From NCBI RefSeq assembly GCF_004834005.1, contig NZ_STFF01000005.1:372001-436000 (forward strand): DNA of 64,000 nt, given 5' to 3'. Position 1 is the stretch's first letter. Each line of letters opens with the position of its first letter. The position numbers and the translations under genes are program-made. The stretch is from Niastella caeni. Lineage in GTDB: Bacteria > Bacteroidota > Bacteroidia > Chitinophagales > Chitinophagaceae. Below the pieces are notes generated by a model. It was not told the DNA's origin. It saw nothing but the letters and a program-made list of their open reading frames with translations, and searched no databases. Positions 34,834 to 43,952 of this stretch are shown piece after piece.

Positions 34834-36009
34834 TTATTTGCTTTGCAGCATTGTGAGCAATTTTTTATCGAGCTTGTAGCCGTACCAATCCTGGTATTGC
34901 ACATCGGCGCGGTTTGAGTTCAAAATGCCGAAGTCACCTTTCAGTTCCCACAAGGCGAAACCAATTCCGTTTGTGGTGAGAATATCCAGCACATCGCCAA
35001 ACCAGGCCAGGAATACATTGTGTGGAGTATCTTTCACGCAACCGCATTCGCCGCAATGCACGCCTACACCTTGTTTTACCAGGTTCAACCAGGGTTTGTA
35101 ATATTCTTCAAGCATGGCGCGACTGAAATAGCGGCCTCCTACAGTACCGGGCCACAATGGTGTTGGCTGGTATGCCGGGTCGGGATAAACCCAGGGCGCT
35201 TTGTAATGCGAGATCTCAAAGGGATAATAACCGCGGCAGCTTTGTCCAATGTTCAAATCAACCAGTTCGGGAACAATATCCGACCCGCCATTATTACCAT
35301 CGGCAATTACATAAGAGGCCGGGTTCTCTTTACGAATAGCCGTAGTGGCTGCCAGCGCTAATGTGCGATAGAGTGTGCCTGGAACGGCAGTGGTCTTTGA
35401 CGAGGTATCGTTAACATTATCGCGGTAAGCAGGTTCATTCAACAGGTCGAAGCTGATCTTCCGGTATGAAATGTTTTTGAACCGTTTTGCCCAAAAGCTC
35501 CAGTGATGCACAAATGCGTCCTGCGCTTTTTTCTCCGTCCACAAATTATAAGGCTCGTGGTAACCGGTGCTGATGCAATAGCCGGGCGCGCGGTGCAAAT
35601 TCAGGCTCACATGCAGGTTATACTTCTGCGCCAGGTAAATGGTTTTCTCAATCTGGTTCACCTTGTTCTCATCGATTTTGTATACATCGTCGGCAGTAAT
35701 GTACTTCTGTTGAGGGGTAATGTTCAGATAAGTGGGGTAAGCAACCGGTATTCGAATGAAATCAAATCCCCAGTCGGCCACCCATCTGAAGAATTCTTCC
35801 GGCGTGTTACCGCCTACATACCAGGGATCGGGTTGAAAGTAATCTGCGATGTTAAACCCTTTCCATTTGGGTAATTTGTTTTTTACAGGTGAGTTTTTCA
35901 AATTGATCGCTGCGATCTCTGGTAATACTTTAGTGCATCCTACTATTTCCGCCACAGCGGCCAGCCCAACATTTCTCAGGAATGTCCGGCGGTTCAGGCC
36001 TTTGTTCAT
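34834..36009 (-). CDS. Glycoside hydrolase family 5 (cellulase-type) enzyme
   Basis: Encodes 391 residues from the ATG at 36009 (MNKGLNRRTFLRNVGLAAVA). The N-terminus combines a twin-arginine-like RRTFLRN with a hydrophobic stretch and a Cys (EIVGC), so it is exported and perhaps lipid-anchored. GH5 signs are the FIRIPVAYPTYLN strand, HVSLNLHRAPGYC, the acid/base Glu in SFDLLNEPAY, and the nucleophile Glu in VHCGECGC. It cleaves beta-linked glycans; the subfamily and substrate are not determined. Two further ATGs at 36015 and 36024 are possible starts. It is a single gene with its own terminator. Confidence 0.88.
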   Translation of the reverse strand: MNKGLNRRTFLRNVGLAAVAEIVGCTKVLPEIAAINLKNSPVKNKLPKWKGFNIADYFQPDPWYVGGNTPEEFFRWVADWGFDFIRIPVAYPTYLNITPQQKYITADDVYKIDENKVNQIEKTIYLAQKYNLHVSLNLHRAPGYCISTGYHEPYNLWTEKKAQDAFVHHWSFWAKRFKNISYRKISFDLLNEPAYRDNVNDTSSKTTAVPGTLYRTLALAATTAIRKENPASYVIADGNNGGSDIVPELVDLNIGQSCRGYYPFEISHYKAPWVYPDPAYQPTPLWPGTVGGRYFSRAMLEEYYKPWLNLVKQGVGVHCGECGCVKDTPHNVFLAWFGDVLDILTTNGIGFALWELKGDFGILNSNRADVQYQDWYGYKLDKKLLTMLQSK

Positions 36010-36242
36010 TGTCATAAACTCCAAGGATTTTAAAGTGAGAAAAAAATTCCGCTACAATTAATGGAAGTCTTATCCAGCATTAAACGTACCAAACTGTTTC
36101 CTAAACGATTATTTTACAAATAAAATTGCCGTGTTTTTGGCGGTTGCCAAACAGTCAGAACCAGTGCGGTTATTGATCACTGATACTGTTGGTTCCCAAA
36201 TTAATATTGCAGGTAACCGGTGCGGTATGATTGATAACAAAT

Positions 36243-36270
36243 AAAAAAGCCACCGCGAAGGTGGCTTTTT
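36243..36270. terminator. Terminator of the FG-GAP gene
   Basis: AAAAAGCCACC (36244-36254) pairs with GGTGGCTTTTT (36260-36270) around a short loop, with A/T tracts on both sides, 15 bp beyond the FG-GAP protein's stop. Confidence 0.8.
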
Positions 36271-36284
36271 CTGTACCTGTTAAA

Positions 36285-38774
36285 CTAGAGAACGATAACC
36301 CTCTTAGAAGCAACTCTTTTATTATTTTTTTCAAATACTGTTAGATAATAAATTCCCGGTGTCATTGAGACAGTCCGCATAAGGTATTCTGTTTGTCTGT
36401 ATCGGGTAATGTGTATAGATTTTTCTACAAACTTTTGCCCCGTTACGTTATGTAACTCTATTCGGTAAGTGTTTTCGGGTAATCCTTTTAATTGCACACA
36501 GATCTTGTCGATAATCGGGTTGGGTGCAATTGCTACATGAACGCCTGGCGTTTCAAGGAAGAACGTTAGTAGGTTCGAATACTTGTAAGTGGTATTATGA
36601 TCGATCATTTTTAACCGGTAATAATTAATACCGGCGGTGGCGCTTTTGTCGGAAAAGGCGTAGTCAATGTGGTTGGCGTCTTCCCAGGGAAATACCATGC
36701 CGATGGTTTCGAAGTGAACACCGTCACGGCTTCTTTCTATTTCAAACCGGTTCAGGTTTTCTTCGTGGCTGGTTTTCCAGTGCAGGTTGATAGTAGTGTT
36801 CTTTTCCTGGCCTTTAAATTCTACCAGCGTTACCGGTAGCGGCGCGCTGCCGATGCACAGTTGAGGATTGAATAAAAACGCTTTTCCCGGTCCATTGTCT
36901 CCCGCCACGAAATCGAACAACAAGCCCAGCGTGCTGCCAAGGTTCAGCAGGCTGTTGTTGAAATCAAGCGCCGCCGAAGGCGAGCCGGCTAAAATGCGGG
37001 GTGATGAACCTAAACCACGCGTTTCTGCAACGCCGGCCACACTAAACCCAAACAGCGAAACCGCATTTACCGAGAGGAATTCATTGCCATGATCGGCCGA
37101 AGCAGTATAAACCGGTGTGTTGGCATATGTACCGCCTGCATTGCCCAGGTAAACATATACTGCACCACCTACTGCGTTTGCCTGCAGTTGGGCCAATGTG
37201 GCGCCAGATGATAACGGTTCTCCAATAACCAGGTCGGTGTTGCCATCGCAATTCACATCGTAAGCATTATCTATGGCGGCGCCAAACAGCACATTCAGGT
37301 TGAGGGTATTCAACACCGACAGTAAAGGGGTGGAGCGCGGCGATTCCAGCACCTGATCGCTGGTTACTGCGCCGGCAGGCGAACTGGTTTTCTTCTTAAA
37401 AATATGTGCGTTGCCGCTTTGTATGGTTAAGCTGAGGGCATTGGGCAATAAGCCACCGGTTGGTGCGCCAACAGCGATATTGCCGTTGCGGGCGCCACTC
37501 AATCCCTTTATGCCTTTCACCTTATAGCCAAACAAATTGGCGGCGTTTGATAACAAGCTGCCACCGGTTGGTTTCAGCGTTGTGCCAATGGTGTTGGTAA
37601 TACCTGAACCGGTTCCGTAATAAACGTATGCGGTTCCGCTTAAAACCTCACCGGTTAATAAACCACCCAGCGACGACAGGTCAACACCGGCGGGAGCGCC
37701 GGCTACCACGTCGGCAAACCCATCTCCATTATAGTCGCCCACGCCATCAACGCTAAATCCAAATAATAAACCGCTATGCCCAAGTGAAGGGAACGATGGC
37801 AAGCCCAATAAACCGGCAGTTGGGGTTTGTAGCTGCTCAGGAGAAGCGGTAGTTAGGTTATTGGAATAATAAACAAAGGCGGCGCCATTCTGCACGGCTG
37901 ATAAGCTGGTGCCAAGGTAAGCGGGCGAGCCAACAATGATGTCGGATCTGCCATCTCCATTCAGGTCATCGGTAGCGGCCACAGAAAAACCAAAAAGGGC
38001 ATTCACCGTTATATTGCTTGCCAACACGCCGGCAATGCCCGCACTGAAAAAACCCGTGCCCTGTAATTTTATTTCAATGAAATCAGTTGGGTTGGCATTG
38101 GCCGAACTGCCACCGGGATATACGTATACTTTTCCTGCTTTTAACGTAACGGAAGTAGCGCCCAACACACCCGATGCGGTGGTGGTATATGAATCGAGCG
38201 GGGCGCCTACAATAATATCATTGATGCCATCGCCGGTAACATCACCTGCATCTACACTATGGCCGAACAGTGCACCTGCTACCGCAGTATTGGGTTGCAG
38301 GGTTTTGGCCGGCATTGTTGACAATCCGGCGGGTGAACCATAAAATACAAACACGGCTCCAACACTGGCCAGCGAACCGCTGCCACTGAAAATATTTGTT
38401 AAGGCCGGCGCGCTGATAGCGGCATCACCATAACCATCTCCGTTCACATCCCCTAAACCGGTTACAGCATATCCATATAAGGAGGAATGCAATTGTTCGG
38501 TAGTTAAACCGCTAACCAGGCCATCGGCAGAGGTGCTCCACTCCGGTGTTTTACTTAACGAGTAATTGGTTGCCGGGCTACCGGGCATGTTGGTAGCGTT
38601 ATCATACGAGCGCGTACTATTTATTTGTTCTTGCAATTGTTGTATGTTCTTAACTGCCAGGTTATACCAGGCGGATGAGATTTGAGCAGTTACCTGCGTA
38701 TTTTGTGCTTGGATGGTAGAAGAGAAGGGTAGGGAAAAGGCAATAATCAATAGGGTGAAAATGTTTGGTTTCAC
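36285..38774 (-). CDS. Secreted FG-GAP (integrin alpha-type) beta-propeller protein with T9SS sorting domain
   Basis: An 829-residue exported protein with signal peptide (IFTLLIIAFSLPFSSTIQA). Seven FG-GAP-like blades can be counted. Five carry the calcium loop DxNGDGxxD or a close variant (GDVNGDGYGDAAISAP, GDVTGDGINDIIVGAP, DDLNGDGRSDIIVGSP, GDYNGDGFADVVAGAP, YDVNCDGNTDLVIGEP). Two are degenerate (GLSGARNGNIAVGAP, ETRGLGSSPRILAGSP). A C-terminal type A T9SS domain begins about NPIIDKICVQL. A cell-surface or secreted binding role is likely; the ligand is unknown. Confidence 0.88.
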   Translation of the reverse strand: MKPNIFTLLIIAFSLPFSSTIQAQNTQVTAQISSAWYNLAVKNIQQLQEQINSTRSYDNATNMPGSPATNYSLSKTPEWSTSADGLVSGLTTEQLHSSLYGYAVTGLGDVNGDGYGDAAISAPALTNIFSGSGSLASVGAVFVFYGSPAGLSTMPAKTLQPNTAVAGALFGHSVDAGDVTGDGINDIIVGAPLDSYTTTASGVLGATSVTLKAGKVYVYPGGSSANANPTDFIEIKLQGTGFFSAGIAGVLASNITVNALFGFSVAATDDLNGDGRSDIIVGSPAYLGTSLSAVQNGAAFVYYSNNLTTASPEQLQTPTAGLLGLPSFPSLGHSGLLFGFSVDGVGDYNGDGFADVVAGAPAGVDLSSLGGLLTGEVLSGTAYVYYGTGSGITNTIGTTLKPTGGSLLSNAANLFGYKVKGIKGLSGARNGNIAVGAPTGGLLPNALSLTIQSGNAHIFKKKTSSPAGAVTSDQVLESPRSTPLLSVLNTLNLNVLFGAAIDNAYDVNCDGNTDLVIGEPLSSGATLAQLQANAVGGAVYVYLGNAGGTYANTPVYTASADHGNEFLSVNAVSLFGFSVAGVAETRGLGSSPRILAGSPSAALDFNNSLLNLGSTLGLLFDFVAGDNGPGKAFLFNPQLCIGSAPLPVTLVEFKGQEKNTTINLHWKTSHEENLNRFEIERSRDGVHFETIGMVFPWEDANHIDYAFSDKSATAGINYYRLKMIDHNTTYKYSNLLTFFLETPGVHVAIAPNPIIDKICVQLKGLPENTYRIELHNVTGQKFVEKSIHITRYRQTEYLMRTVSMTPGIYYLTVFEKNNKRVASKRVIVL

Positions 38775-39302
38775 TTGTAATAGTTTTTGTGGTTAACAGT
38801 AATAACTCCCATGGCCTATGCACCAGCCATTGCCGGTAAATACATATGCATTGTTAGGTTAGCATTGATGAGTTGATTAATGGAGCTAAGCAATATTGGA
38901 ATTGTAAAAGCGAAAGTGGCCGGTTGGCTTTTCTGTAAATATTGGAGTAGTGTTCCGGATCGATCGATGTTGCTGATGTAAAGGTATACTGGCCCTTGTG
39001 TTTCTTTTACCCCTTTTCATTCAAAGAATACCGGTATCGGGTCAGGAAACACTTAGTCTTATGGGTTATATAATATATTAATTGATAAATGTCAAAATCG
39101 ATCTATCATAGCCCTGCTGGTAAGGGGAAATGCTTACCGATAATCAATGTTTCTGCTCAAATGGACAAATGCCGTTATTTATAAGGGTTCATCCCGATGG
39201 TTCAGGTGTATACTATATATGATCATTGGTAATAATACCTGATTTGCAGTTAGTAGCATTATGTCAAAAACCTTTGTAACCATAATCAAACCCAATTGTG
39301 TA
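38775..39302. other. Divergent regulatory region
   Basis: 528 bp between the divergent FG-GAP (-) and AraC-type (+) genes. It contains the FNR-like box (39082-39095); nothing else with a clear pattern was recognised. Confidence 0.5.
39082..39095. promoter_or_regulatory. FNR/CRP-like box TTGATAAATGTCAA
   Basis: Identical 14-mer to that at 19178-19191. It lies 308 nt upstream of the FG-GAP gene and 208 nt before the AraC-type gene's start, so the controlled gene is uncertain. Confidence 0.45.
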
Positions 39303-40331
39303 ATGAAAAGCTATTCAATTCGTGTAGGTAAGATCGATCAGGAGGATGATTTTAAAGAACTGGCGCTTGAAACCGGTGGTGAATTGGAAGAGAGCAATAC
39401 CCTGATCAGGTTTTCGGGAGAAATGGGACATGGACAAATCAAGAAATGGCATCTGGATGCCGGGCTGTACATGCGGGTATGGGATCTATACCTACAGAAG
39501 CCGGTTGAATTGCTTAAAGAAGCTTTGCCCGTTTATATTGCCAATAACGGTTTTAGTTTGCTGTGTGTTAATTCACCTGAATCGATCGATTTAAAAAGTA
39601 TTAACCAGCATCAGCAATTTAATAAAGTACGTGAGCGTCGATTTGCGCTGGTGCCCGACGCTGTGAATGCCGGGTTGCAATTACACCCGCACCAGCCGGT
39701 GCAGTTGATCGAGTTCAGCATATCGGCCTACTGGCTTAAACAGCAGCCAGGATTTGTGCACATTGCCCAGTATTTTAATGATGGTGTTATGGACGATAAT
39801 GGTTTGCAGGTATTGATAGAGCCCTGTTCTACAAAAGCAAATCAGTTGGCTGCAAAGCTGATGGAGAGTTTGGCAGACAAGAAAGCAACCGCTGGCGACC
39901 TGTTTTCCTTCGCCACCGATTTGATAACGGATTTCATGACCGCAGTTTCGCGGGTGGAAACTGATAAAACTTCGGGCAACATTGACCTCTATTATGAAAA
40001 GGTAAAGGAAGCCGAAGCTATTTTAATGTCGTATTTGCAAAAAATGCCGCCTCGTATGGGCATTATTGCCAAAACAGTGGCCCTGAGCGAATCTACACTA
40101 AAGCGGTATTTCAAGCTTATTTATGGCAAAAGCATTTATGAGTACTACCTGAATAAGAAAATGGAATTAGCCAGAACGTTACTGTTACAGAAACCCCTTT
40201 CTGTAAACGAAATAGCAGAACTAATGGGTTATGAAAAGGTGAGCCATTTTATTGAAATATTCAAGAAACACCATGGCTGTTCACCCGGCAGTATTAAAAT
40301 TAAGAAGAAGCAGCTGGAGGTTACAAGTTAA
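39303..40331 (+). CDS. AraC family transcriptional regulator
   Basis: Encodes 342 residues from the ATG at 39303 (MKSYSIRVGKIDQEDDF); a frame start at 39261 is an alternative. The C-terminal ~100 residues are an AraC/XylS DNA-binding domain with two helix-turn-helix parts: IAKTVALSESTLKRYFKLIYGKSIYEYY and VNEIAELMGYEKVSHFIEIFKKHHGCSPG. The N-terminal domain is not recognised. It may act on the divergent FG-GAP gene, which is inference from position. A terminator follows. Confidence 0.88.
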   Translation: MKSYSIRVGKIDQEDDFKELALETGGELEESNTLIRFSGEMGHGQIKKWHLDAGLYMRVWDLYLQKPVELLKEALPVYIANNGFSLLCVNSPESIDLKSINQHQQFNKVRERRFALVPDAVNAGLQLHPHQPVQLIEFSISAYWLKQQPGFVHIAQYFNDGVMDDNGLQVLIEPCSTKANQLAAKLMESLADKKATAGDLFSFATDLITDFMTAVSRVETDKTSGNIDLYYEKVKEAEAILMSYLQKMPPRMGIIAKTVALSESTLKRYFKLIYGKSIYEYYLNKKMELARTLLLQKPLSVNEIAELMGYEKVSHFIEIFKKHHGCSPGSIKIKKKQLEVTS

Positions 40332-40357
40332 CCAGGATCAAGGCTGTATTTCTTTTC

Positions 40358-40420
40358 GCTTACAGCTTTAGCCTTGTAGCTTTAGGCTGTATTCCATTAG
40401 CACATTAACTAATTAACCTT
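40358..40420. repeat. Heptad-type intergenic repeat (GCTTACA/GCTTTAG words)
   Basis: After the AraC-type gene the words GCTTACA, GCTTTAG, CCTTGTA, GCTTTAG, GCTGTAT run in 7-nt register, then ATTAGCACATTAACTAATTA shows a similar period. Same GCTTACA vocabulary as the array at 44321-44596. Confidence 0.5.
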
Positions 40421-40445
40421 TGTCCCCTAAGTCGGCGTGCAGTAA

Positions 40446-40486
40446 AAACCCTGCGAAGCTACGTGCTTTGTAGGGTTTCTTTTTTT
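40446..40486 (+). terminator. Rho-independent terminator
   Basis: AAACCCTGCGAAGC (40446-40459) pairs with GCTTTGTAGGGTTT (40465-40478), including G-T wobbles, followed by CTTTTTTTT. It serves the AraC-type gene and may act in both directions because the next gene converges. Confidence 0.8.
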
Positions 40487-40997
40487 AGAATCCTAAACGT
40501 GCCAGGGGTTGAAAAACATAAGGCTCTTGCCGGGCGGGCTCTTTGAACAACCAGGTATAGAACCGGTTCAGCAATCCCATGAAGTTATGTTTATAAGTAA
40601 ACCGGGGTTGATTAATATAATATCTGGCGCTGCCGATCTTAACCTTTACCAACACCATTTCTTTAAAGGCCTTTTCTTTAATTTCATCAGATAAACCTAT
40701 CAGGCCATTTAATTCTTCGGGATCGGTTATAATATAAGCCTTACCGGTTATTTGCAGGTAATAACCTTTACCCTTGCGGTAAAACTGCATGTGAACCGGA
40801 AACTGCCGGTCAAACTCCTGTAGTTGTTGTTCGGGCCGGTTGGTGAAGAACCAGATATTAGCCAGTTCATCAACTTTTATAATAGAAACGATAGTTGTTG
40901 GGAATTTTAACACGCCTCCTCCTAAGTTATAAAACAACGCACTGCCTATTCCCTGTATTTTGTCCTGTAAGAACGGTATACTGTCAGCAGGTCTCAT
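40485..40997 (-). CDS. Pyridoxamine 5'-phosphate oxidase-like (general stress 26-type) protein
   Basis: A 170-residue split-barrel flavin-binding protein. Family-like segments are FPTTIVSIIKVDELANIWFF near the N-terminus and VHMQFYRKGKGYYLQITGKAYII. The YKHNFMGLLNRFYTWLF tail is typical of Bacteroidota members. These proteins bind FMN or related cofactors and are often stress-linked, but most lack PLP-synthesis activity. It sits at the edge of the stress-gene island. Function beyond fold is not inferred. Confidence 0.75.
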   Translation of the reverse strand: MRPADSIPFLQDKIQGIGSALFYNLGGGVLKFPTTIVSIIKVDELANIWFFTNRPEQQLQEFDRQFPVHMQFYRKGKGYYLQITGKAYIITDPEELNGLIGLSDEIKEKAFKEMVLVKVKIGSARYYINQPRFTYKHNFMGLLNRFYTWLFKEPARQEPYVFQPLARLGF

Positions 40998-41181
40998 ATG
41001 TGTGTTTTAGGTTAAGTAAAATTCAAAACGAATACCAGTAGCATAATGTACCGTATGCGAAGTTTCCTTCTCCTTTCCCGTAGAGTTTTTTCTACACATG
41101 CTTAGCCTGACTGGCTATTACCGTGGCATTTGTTTTTTACTATATCTGTACAATCTTTTTTTCACCACAAAACATTGCGTT

Positions 41182-41796
41182 ATGGAAAGATCAGGAAGAA
41201 GTGCAAAAAATCAAGGCGCTATGAAAAATAAAAGCAGTAGCAGTAGTAGTAAGAAAACATCAAATAGAAAAGAAGATAACCAGTCATTGCTGAAAAAATT
41301 CTTTGTTGAGCAGTTACAGGATATTTATTGGGCAGAAAAGGTTCTTGTGAAGGAGTTACCCAAAATGCAAAAAGCGGCTACTTCCGACGAACTGGCCGAA
41401 GCCCTGGGCGATCACCAGGCAGTTACGGAAGAACAGGTGACCAGGTTGGAAGAAGTATTCAAAATGCTGGGGGAAACTGCCAAAGCCAAGAAATGCGAAG
41501 CGATGGAGGGACTGGTTAAAGAAGCCCACACAGTTATAGAAGACACAGAAGAAGGAACATCCACCCGCGATGTGGCCCTTATTATGGCTGCACAAAAGGT
41601 GGAACACTATGAAATTGCTACTTACGGTAGTTTGGTACAATTGGCTAAAACCATCGGTGATACCGATGTTGCCGATGTGCTTGCCGAGATCTTACAGGAA
41701 GAAAAGGATACGGATGAATTACTGACCGAAATTGCCGAAGGCAACATAAATCAGCAGGGGGCCAGTGAAGAAGGGCATGAAGGCGAAGGTAATTAG
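41182..41796 (+). CDS. DUF892 (YciF/YciE-type) ferritin-like protein
   Basis: Encodes 204 residues from the ATG at 41182 (MERSGRSAKNQG); the more internal ATG at 41221 begins MKNKSSSSSSKK. A low-complexity basic-serine N-terminus leads into a DUF892 domain: FFVEQLQDIYWAEKVLVKELP, MAAQKVEHYEIATYGSL and VLAEILQEEKDTDELL, with the ferritin-like E/H positions. YciF-type proteins are stress-induced and form ferritin-like bundles. It is followed by a terminator hairpin (41904-41933). Metal binding is inferred from the family. Confidence 0.9.
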   Translation: MERSGRSAKNQGAMKNKSSSSSSKKTSNRKEDNQSLLKKFFVEQLQDIYWAEKVLVKELPKMQKAATSDELAEALGDHQAVTEEQVTRLEEVFKMLGETAKAKKCEAMEGLVKEAHTVIEDTEEGTSTRDVALIMAAQKVEHYEIATYGSLVQLAKTIGDTDVADVLAEILQEEKDTDELLTEIAEGNINQQGASEEGHEGEGN

Positions 41797-41903
41797 ATAT
41801 TAATAACTCATTAAAAACAGTAAGAAGTTACCTCAAATACATAGGCTGGTACAACTTTTTTAGTTCTGGTTATAGATTTAGGGGTTTTTTAAGGTCTACT
41901 GGT

Positions 41904-41933
41904 GTCGGGCCATTCCTGGCCTGACTTTTTTTT
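41904..41933 (+). terminator. Rho-independent terminator
   Basis: GTCGGGCC (41904-41911) pairs with GGCCTGAC (41918-41925) followed by a run of eight T, downstream of the DUF892 gene. Confidence 0.8.
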
Positions 41934-41998
41934 GCCCATCCATTACCTTTTTAGTACGGGTGCACCCATTCCTGCTATTCCTGCTAAAAATTAAAGCT

Positions 41999-42496
41999 AT
42001 GCGAGCGAAAAATAAAAAGAACAGGGGCTCCATCCTGTTCCAGAAAATGTCGAATAAGATAACGAAGGTAACCGGTTCGCCAAAAGCTTTTATCACTGCA
42101 CTTGTCGTAGTTATAATTTGGGCTGTAACCGGGCCGGTATTCGGGTATTCAGATACCTGGCAACTCGTTATTAATACCGGAACAACGATCATTACTTTCC
42201 TGATGGTGTTTATTATTCAGCAGTCGCAAAATAAAGATACCACGGCCATTCAGCTAAAGCTGAATGAATTGATAGCCTCCGACGAGCGGGCAAGCAACCG
42301 GCTGGTTGATATAGAAGACCTGACTGAAGAAGACCTGGCGAAGATCAAAAAATTTTATATAAAGCTGGCCGATCTCGCAGAGAAGGAAAATGATGTAAGC
42401 AGTTCGCACTCATTAAATGAAGCCGAGAATGTGCATAATTATAAAAAGCTAAGTAAAACGGAAGGTAAACGTGCAACTGGCAAAAGTCACGCATAG
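41999..42496 (+). CDS. Low-affinity iron permease family membrane protein
   Basis: Encodes 165 residues from the ATG at 41999 (MRAKNKKNRGSILFQKMSNK). Two hydrophobic segments (AFITALVVVIIWAVTGPVFGY and LVINTGTTIITFLMVFIIQQ) are followed by the family motif QSQNKDTTAIQLKLNELI. It matches the PF04120-type low-affinity iron permease-like proteins, which in bacteria are of uncertain function. Its last 26 nt overlap the start of the topoisomerase gene, so they are likely co-translated. The frame choice rests on family sequence. Confidence 0.82.
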   Translation: MRAKNKKNRGSILFQKMSNKITKVTGSPKAFITALVVVIIWAVTGPVFGYSDTWQLVINTGTTIITFLMVFIIQQSQNKDTTAIQLKLNELIASDERASNRLVDIEDLTEEDLAKIKKFYIKLADLAEKENDVSSSHSLNEAENVHNYKKLSKTEGKRATGKSHA

Positions 42497-43556
42497 GCAA
42501 TTCCTGAAAATTTACAGGGATTACGCCAAAGCCGCTTCCCTGGCCGATCTGGTATACGTGACAGACACCCAGCCGGGCATCGTTCGCCATAAAAAAGGCC
42601 GGGGTTATACGTACATGTATGAAGGCAGGCCGCTGAACAAAAAAGAAATTATACAACGGATCCGTAGCCTGGCCATTCCGCCTTCCTGGACGAGGGTATG
42701 GATATGCGCTTTGCCGAACGGGCATATACAGGCAACTGGCTTAGATATGCGTAAACGTAAGCAATACCGCTATCACCCGCTGTGGTCCATGCTACGCAAT
42801 GAAACAAAATTTCACCGGTTATTTGAATTTGGGAAAGCATTACCGGCACTGCGAAGCCGGTTAGAAGTTGATCTTAATCAAAAAGAATTATCGGCTTCCA
42901 AAGTGCTTGCTACGGTCGTTAGCTTAATGGAGCGTACATACATCAGGGTGGGCAGCGGTGAGTATGAAAGACAAAACGGTTCACATGGTTTAACAACCCT
43001 GAAAGATAAGCATGTAGACATCAGCGGGGATAAGATCAGGTTTTCTTTTAAAGGGAAAAAGGGAGTGAGCCACGATATAACGCTCAAAAGTAAACGGCTT
43101 GCCCGCATTGTGCAGAATTGCCGCGAAATACCAGGGAAAGAATTGTTTCAGTATTATGATGCAGAAGGAAACCCGCACCCCATTGATTCCGGTATGATAA
43201 ACAGTTATATCAGGGACGTTACGGGGATGGACTTTACTTCAAAGGATTTCAGGACCTGGGCGGGTTCGCTTAACCTTTTACGATCGTTACGCGCTATGGG
43301 CGAAGCGGTTACGGCTGCAGAAAATAAAAAGAACCTAGTGGCAGCATTAGACGAAGTGAGCCTAAAGCTGGGCAATACACGCACTATTTGTAAAAAATAT
43401 TACGTACACCCGGGGCTGATAGCTTTATACGAGGAGAATAGCCTGAAAAAATACCTGGAAGGACTGGACGAGTTGGAAAAGCCCGATGACAAAACCGGTT
43501 TGCATGCAGATGAACAGATTTTGATGAAAATTCTACAGTCATTCCACAAAAGCTAG
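42471..43556 (+). CDS. DNA topoisomerase IB
   Basis: A 361-residue poxvirus-type topoisomerase IB, read from a GTG at 42471 that overlaps the permease gene by 26 nt; no better ATG exists. Fold markers include IPPSWTRVWICALPNGHIQATG, YIRVGSGEYERQNGSHGLTTL, FSFKGKKGVSH and FRTWAGSLN. The catalytic Tyr is Y311 in CKKYYVHPG. The enzyme relaxes supercoils by transient 3'-phosphotyrosine cleavage and occurs in stress-related gene groups in Bacteroidota. A terminator-like hairpin follows at 43749-43780. Confidence 0.92.
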   Translation: MQLAKVTHRQFLKIYRDYAKAASLADLVYVTDTQPGIVRHKKGRGYTYMYEGRPLNKKEIIQRIRSLAIPPSWTRVWICALPNGHIQATGLDMRKRKQYRYHPLWSMLRNETKFHRLFEFGKALPALRSRLEVDLNQKELSASKVLATVVSLMERTYIRVGSGEYERQNGSHGLTTLKDKHVDISGDKIRFSFKGKKGVSHDITLKSKRLARIVQNCREIPGKELFQYYDAEGNPHPIDSGMINSYIRDVTGMDFTSKDFRTWAGSLNLLRSLRAMGEAVTAAENKKNLVAALDEVSLKLGNTRTICKKYYVHPGLIALYEENSLKKYLEGLDELEKPDDKTGLHADEQILMKILQSFHKS

Positions 43557-43748
43557 CAAAGAATGGGAACTATTTTCTACACATGCAATTTGTTCCCGTT
43601 TAAAATTTTAGGCATAGTTTTTATAAAAATATATATGTAACCGGCCGCGGAAAAAGCATAGACGGGAAAGTGGTAAACCGGTAGCAAGAACTTGAATATT
43701 TAAACTCATTATAAACTTACGCTACAAATCAGGCCTTAACCAAGGACT

Positions 43749-43780
43749 CCCGATGTTTCTACATCGGGTTTTGTTTTTTT
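43749..43780 (+). terminator. Rho-independent terminator
   Basis: CCCGATGT (43749-43756) pairs with ACATCGGG (43761-43768) followed by TTTTGTTTTTTT. It is the first terminator after the topoisomerase gene, about 190 bp downstream. Confidence 0.8.
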
Positions 43781-43898
43781 ATAGCGTAAGCGTGAACGCT
43801 GGGGGAAATGGGTAGAATGGAAATAGTAGGAAGGGCCCGGTGTCGCGCACAAAGATTTGCGGTGGATAATTAAAGCCGGTATGGCTTATTGAAAGATG

Positions 43899-43952
43899 AA
43901 GTCCGGAAAATAATTGCACTCATATGGGTACAATTTCTTCCGGACTTTTTTT
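43899..43952 (+). terminator. Hairpin terminator without a coding gene upstream
   Basis: AAGTCCGGAA (43899-43908) pairs with TTCCGGACTT (43938-43947), with inner AATTG/CAATT pairing (43912-43916 and 43931-43935), then a T-run. It has no coding frame between it and the preceding terminator. Confidence 0.65.

Larger units (their letters stand above)
43557..43952. other. Non-coding region with two terminators and no gene between them
   Basis: About 400 bp without a supported coding frame. It has the TTTTCTACA motif near 43573, a first terminator at 43749-43780 and a second hairpin terminator at 43899-43952. The ~120 nt between them has no coding frame, so a small transcript is possible but unproven. 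Confidence 0.5.
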
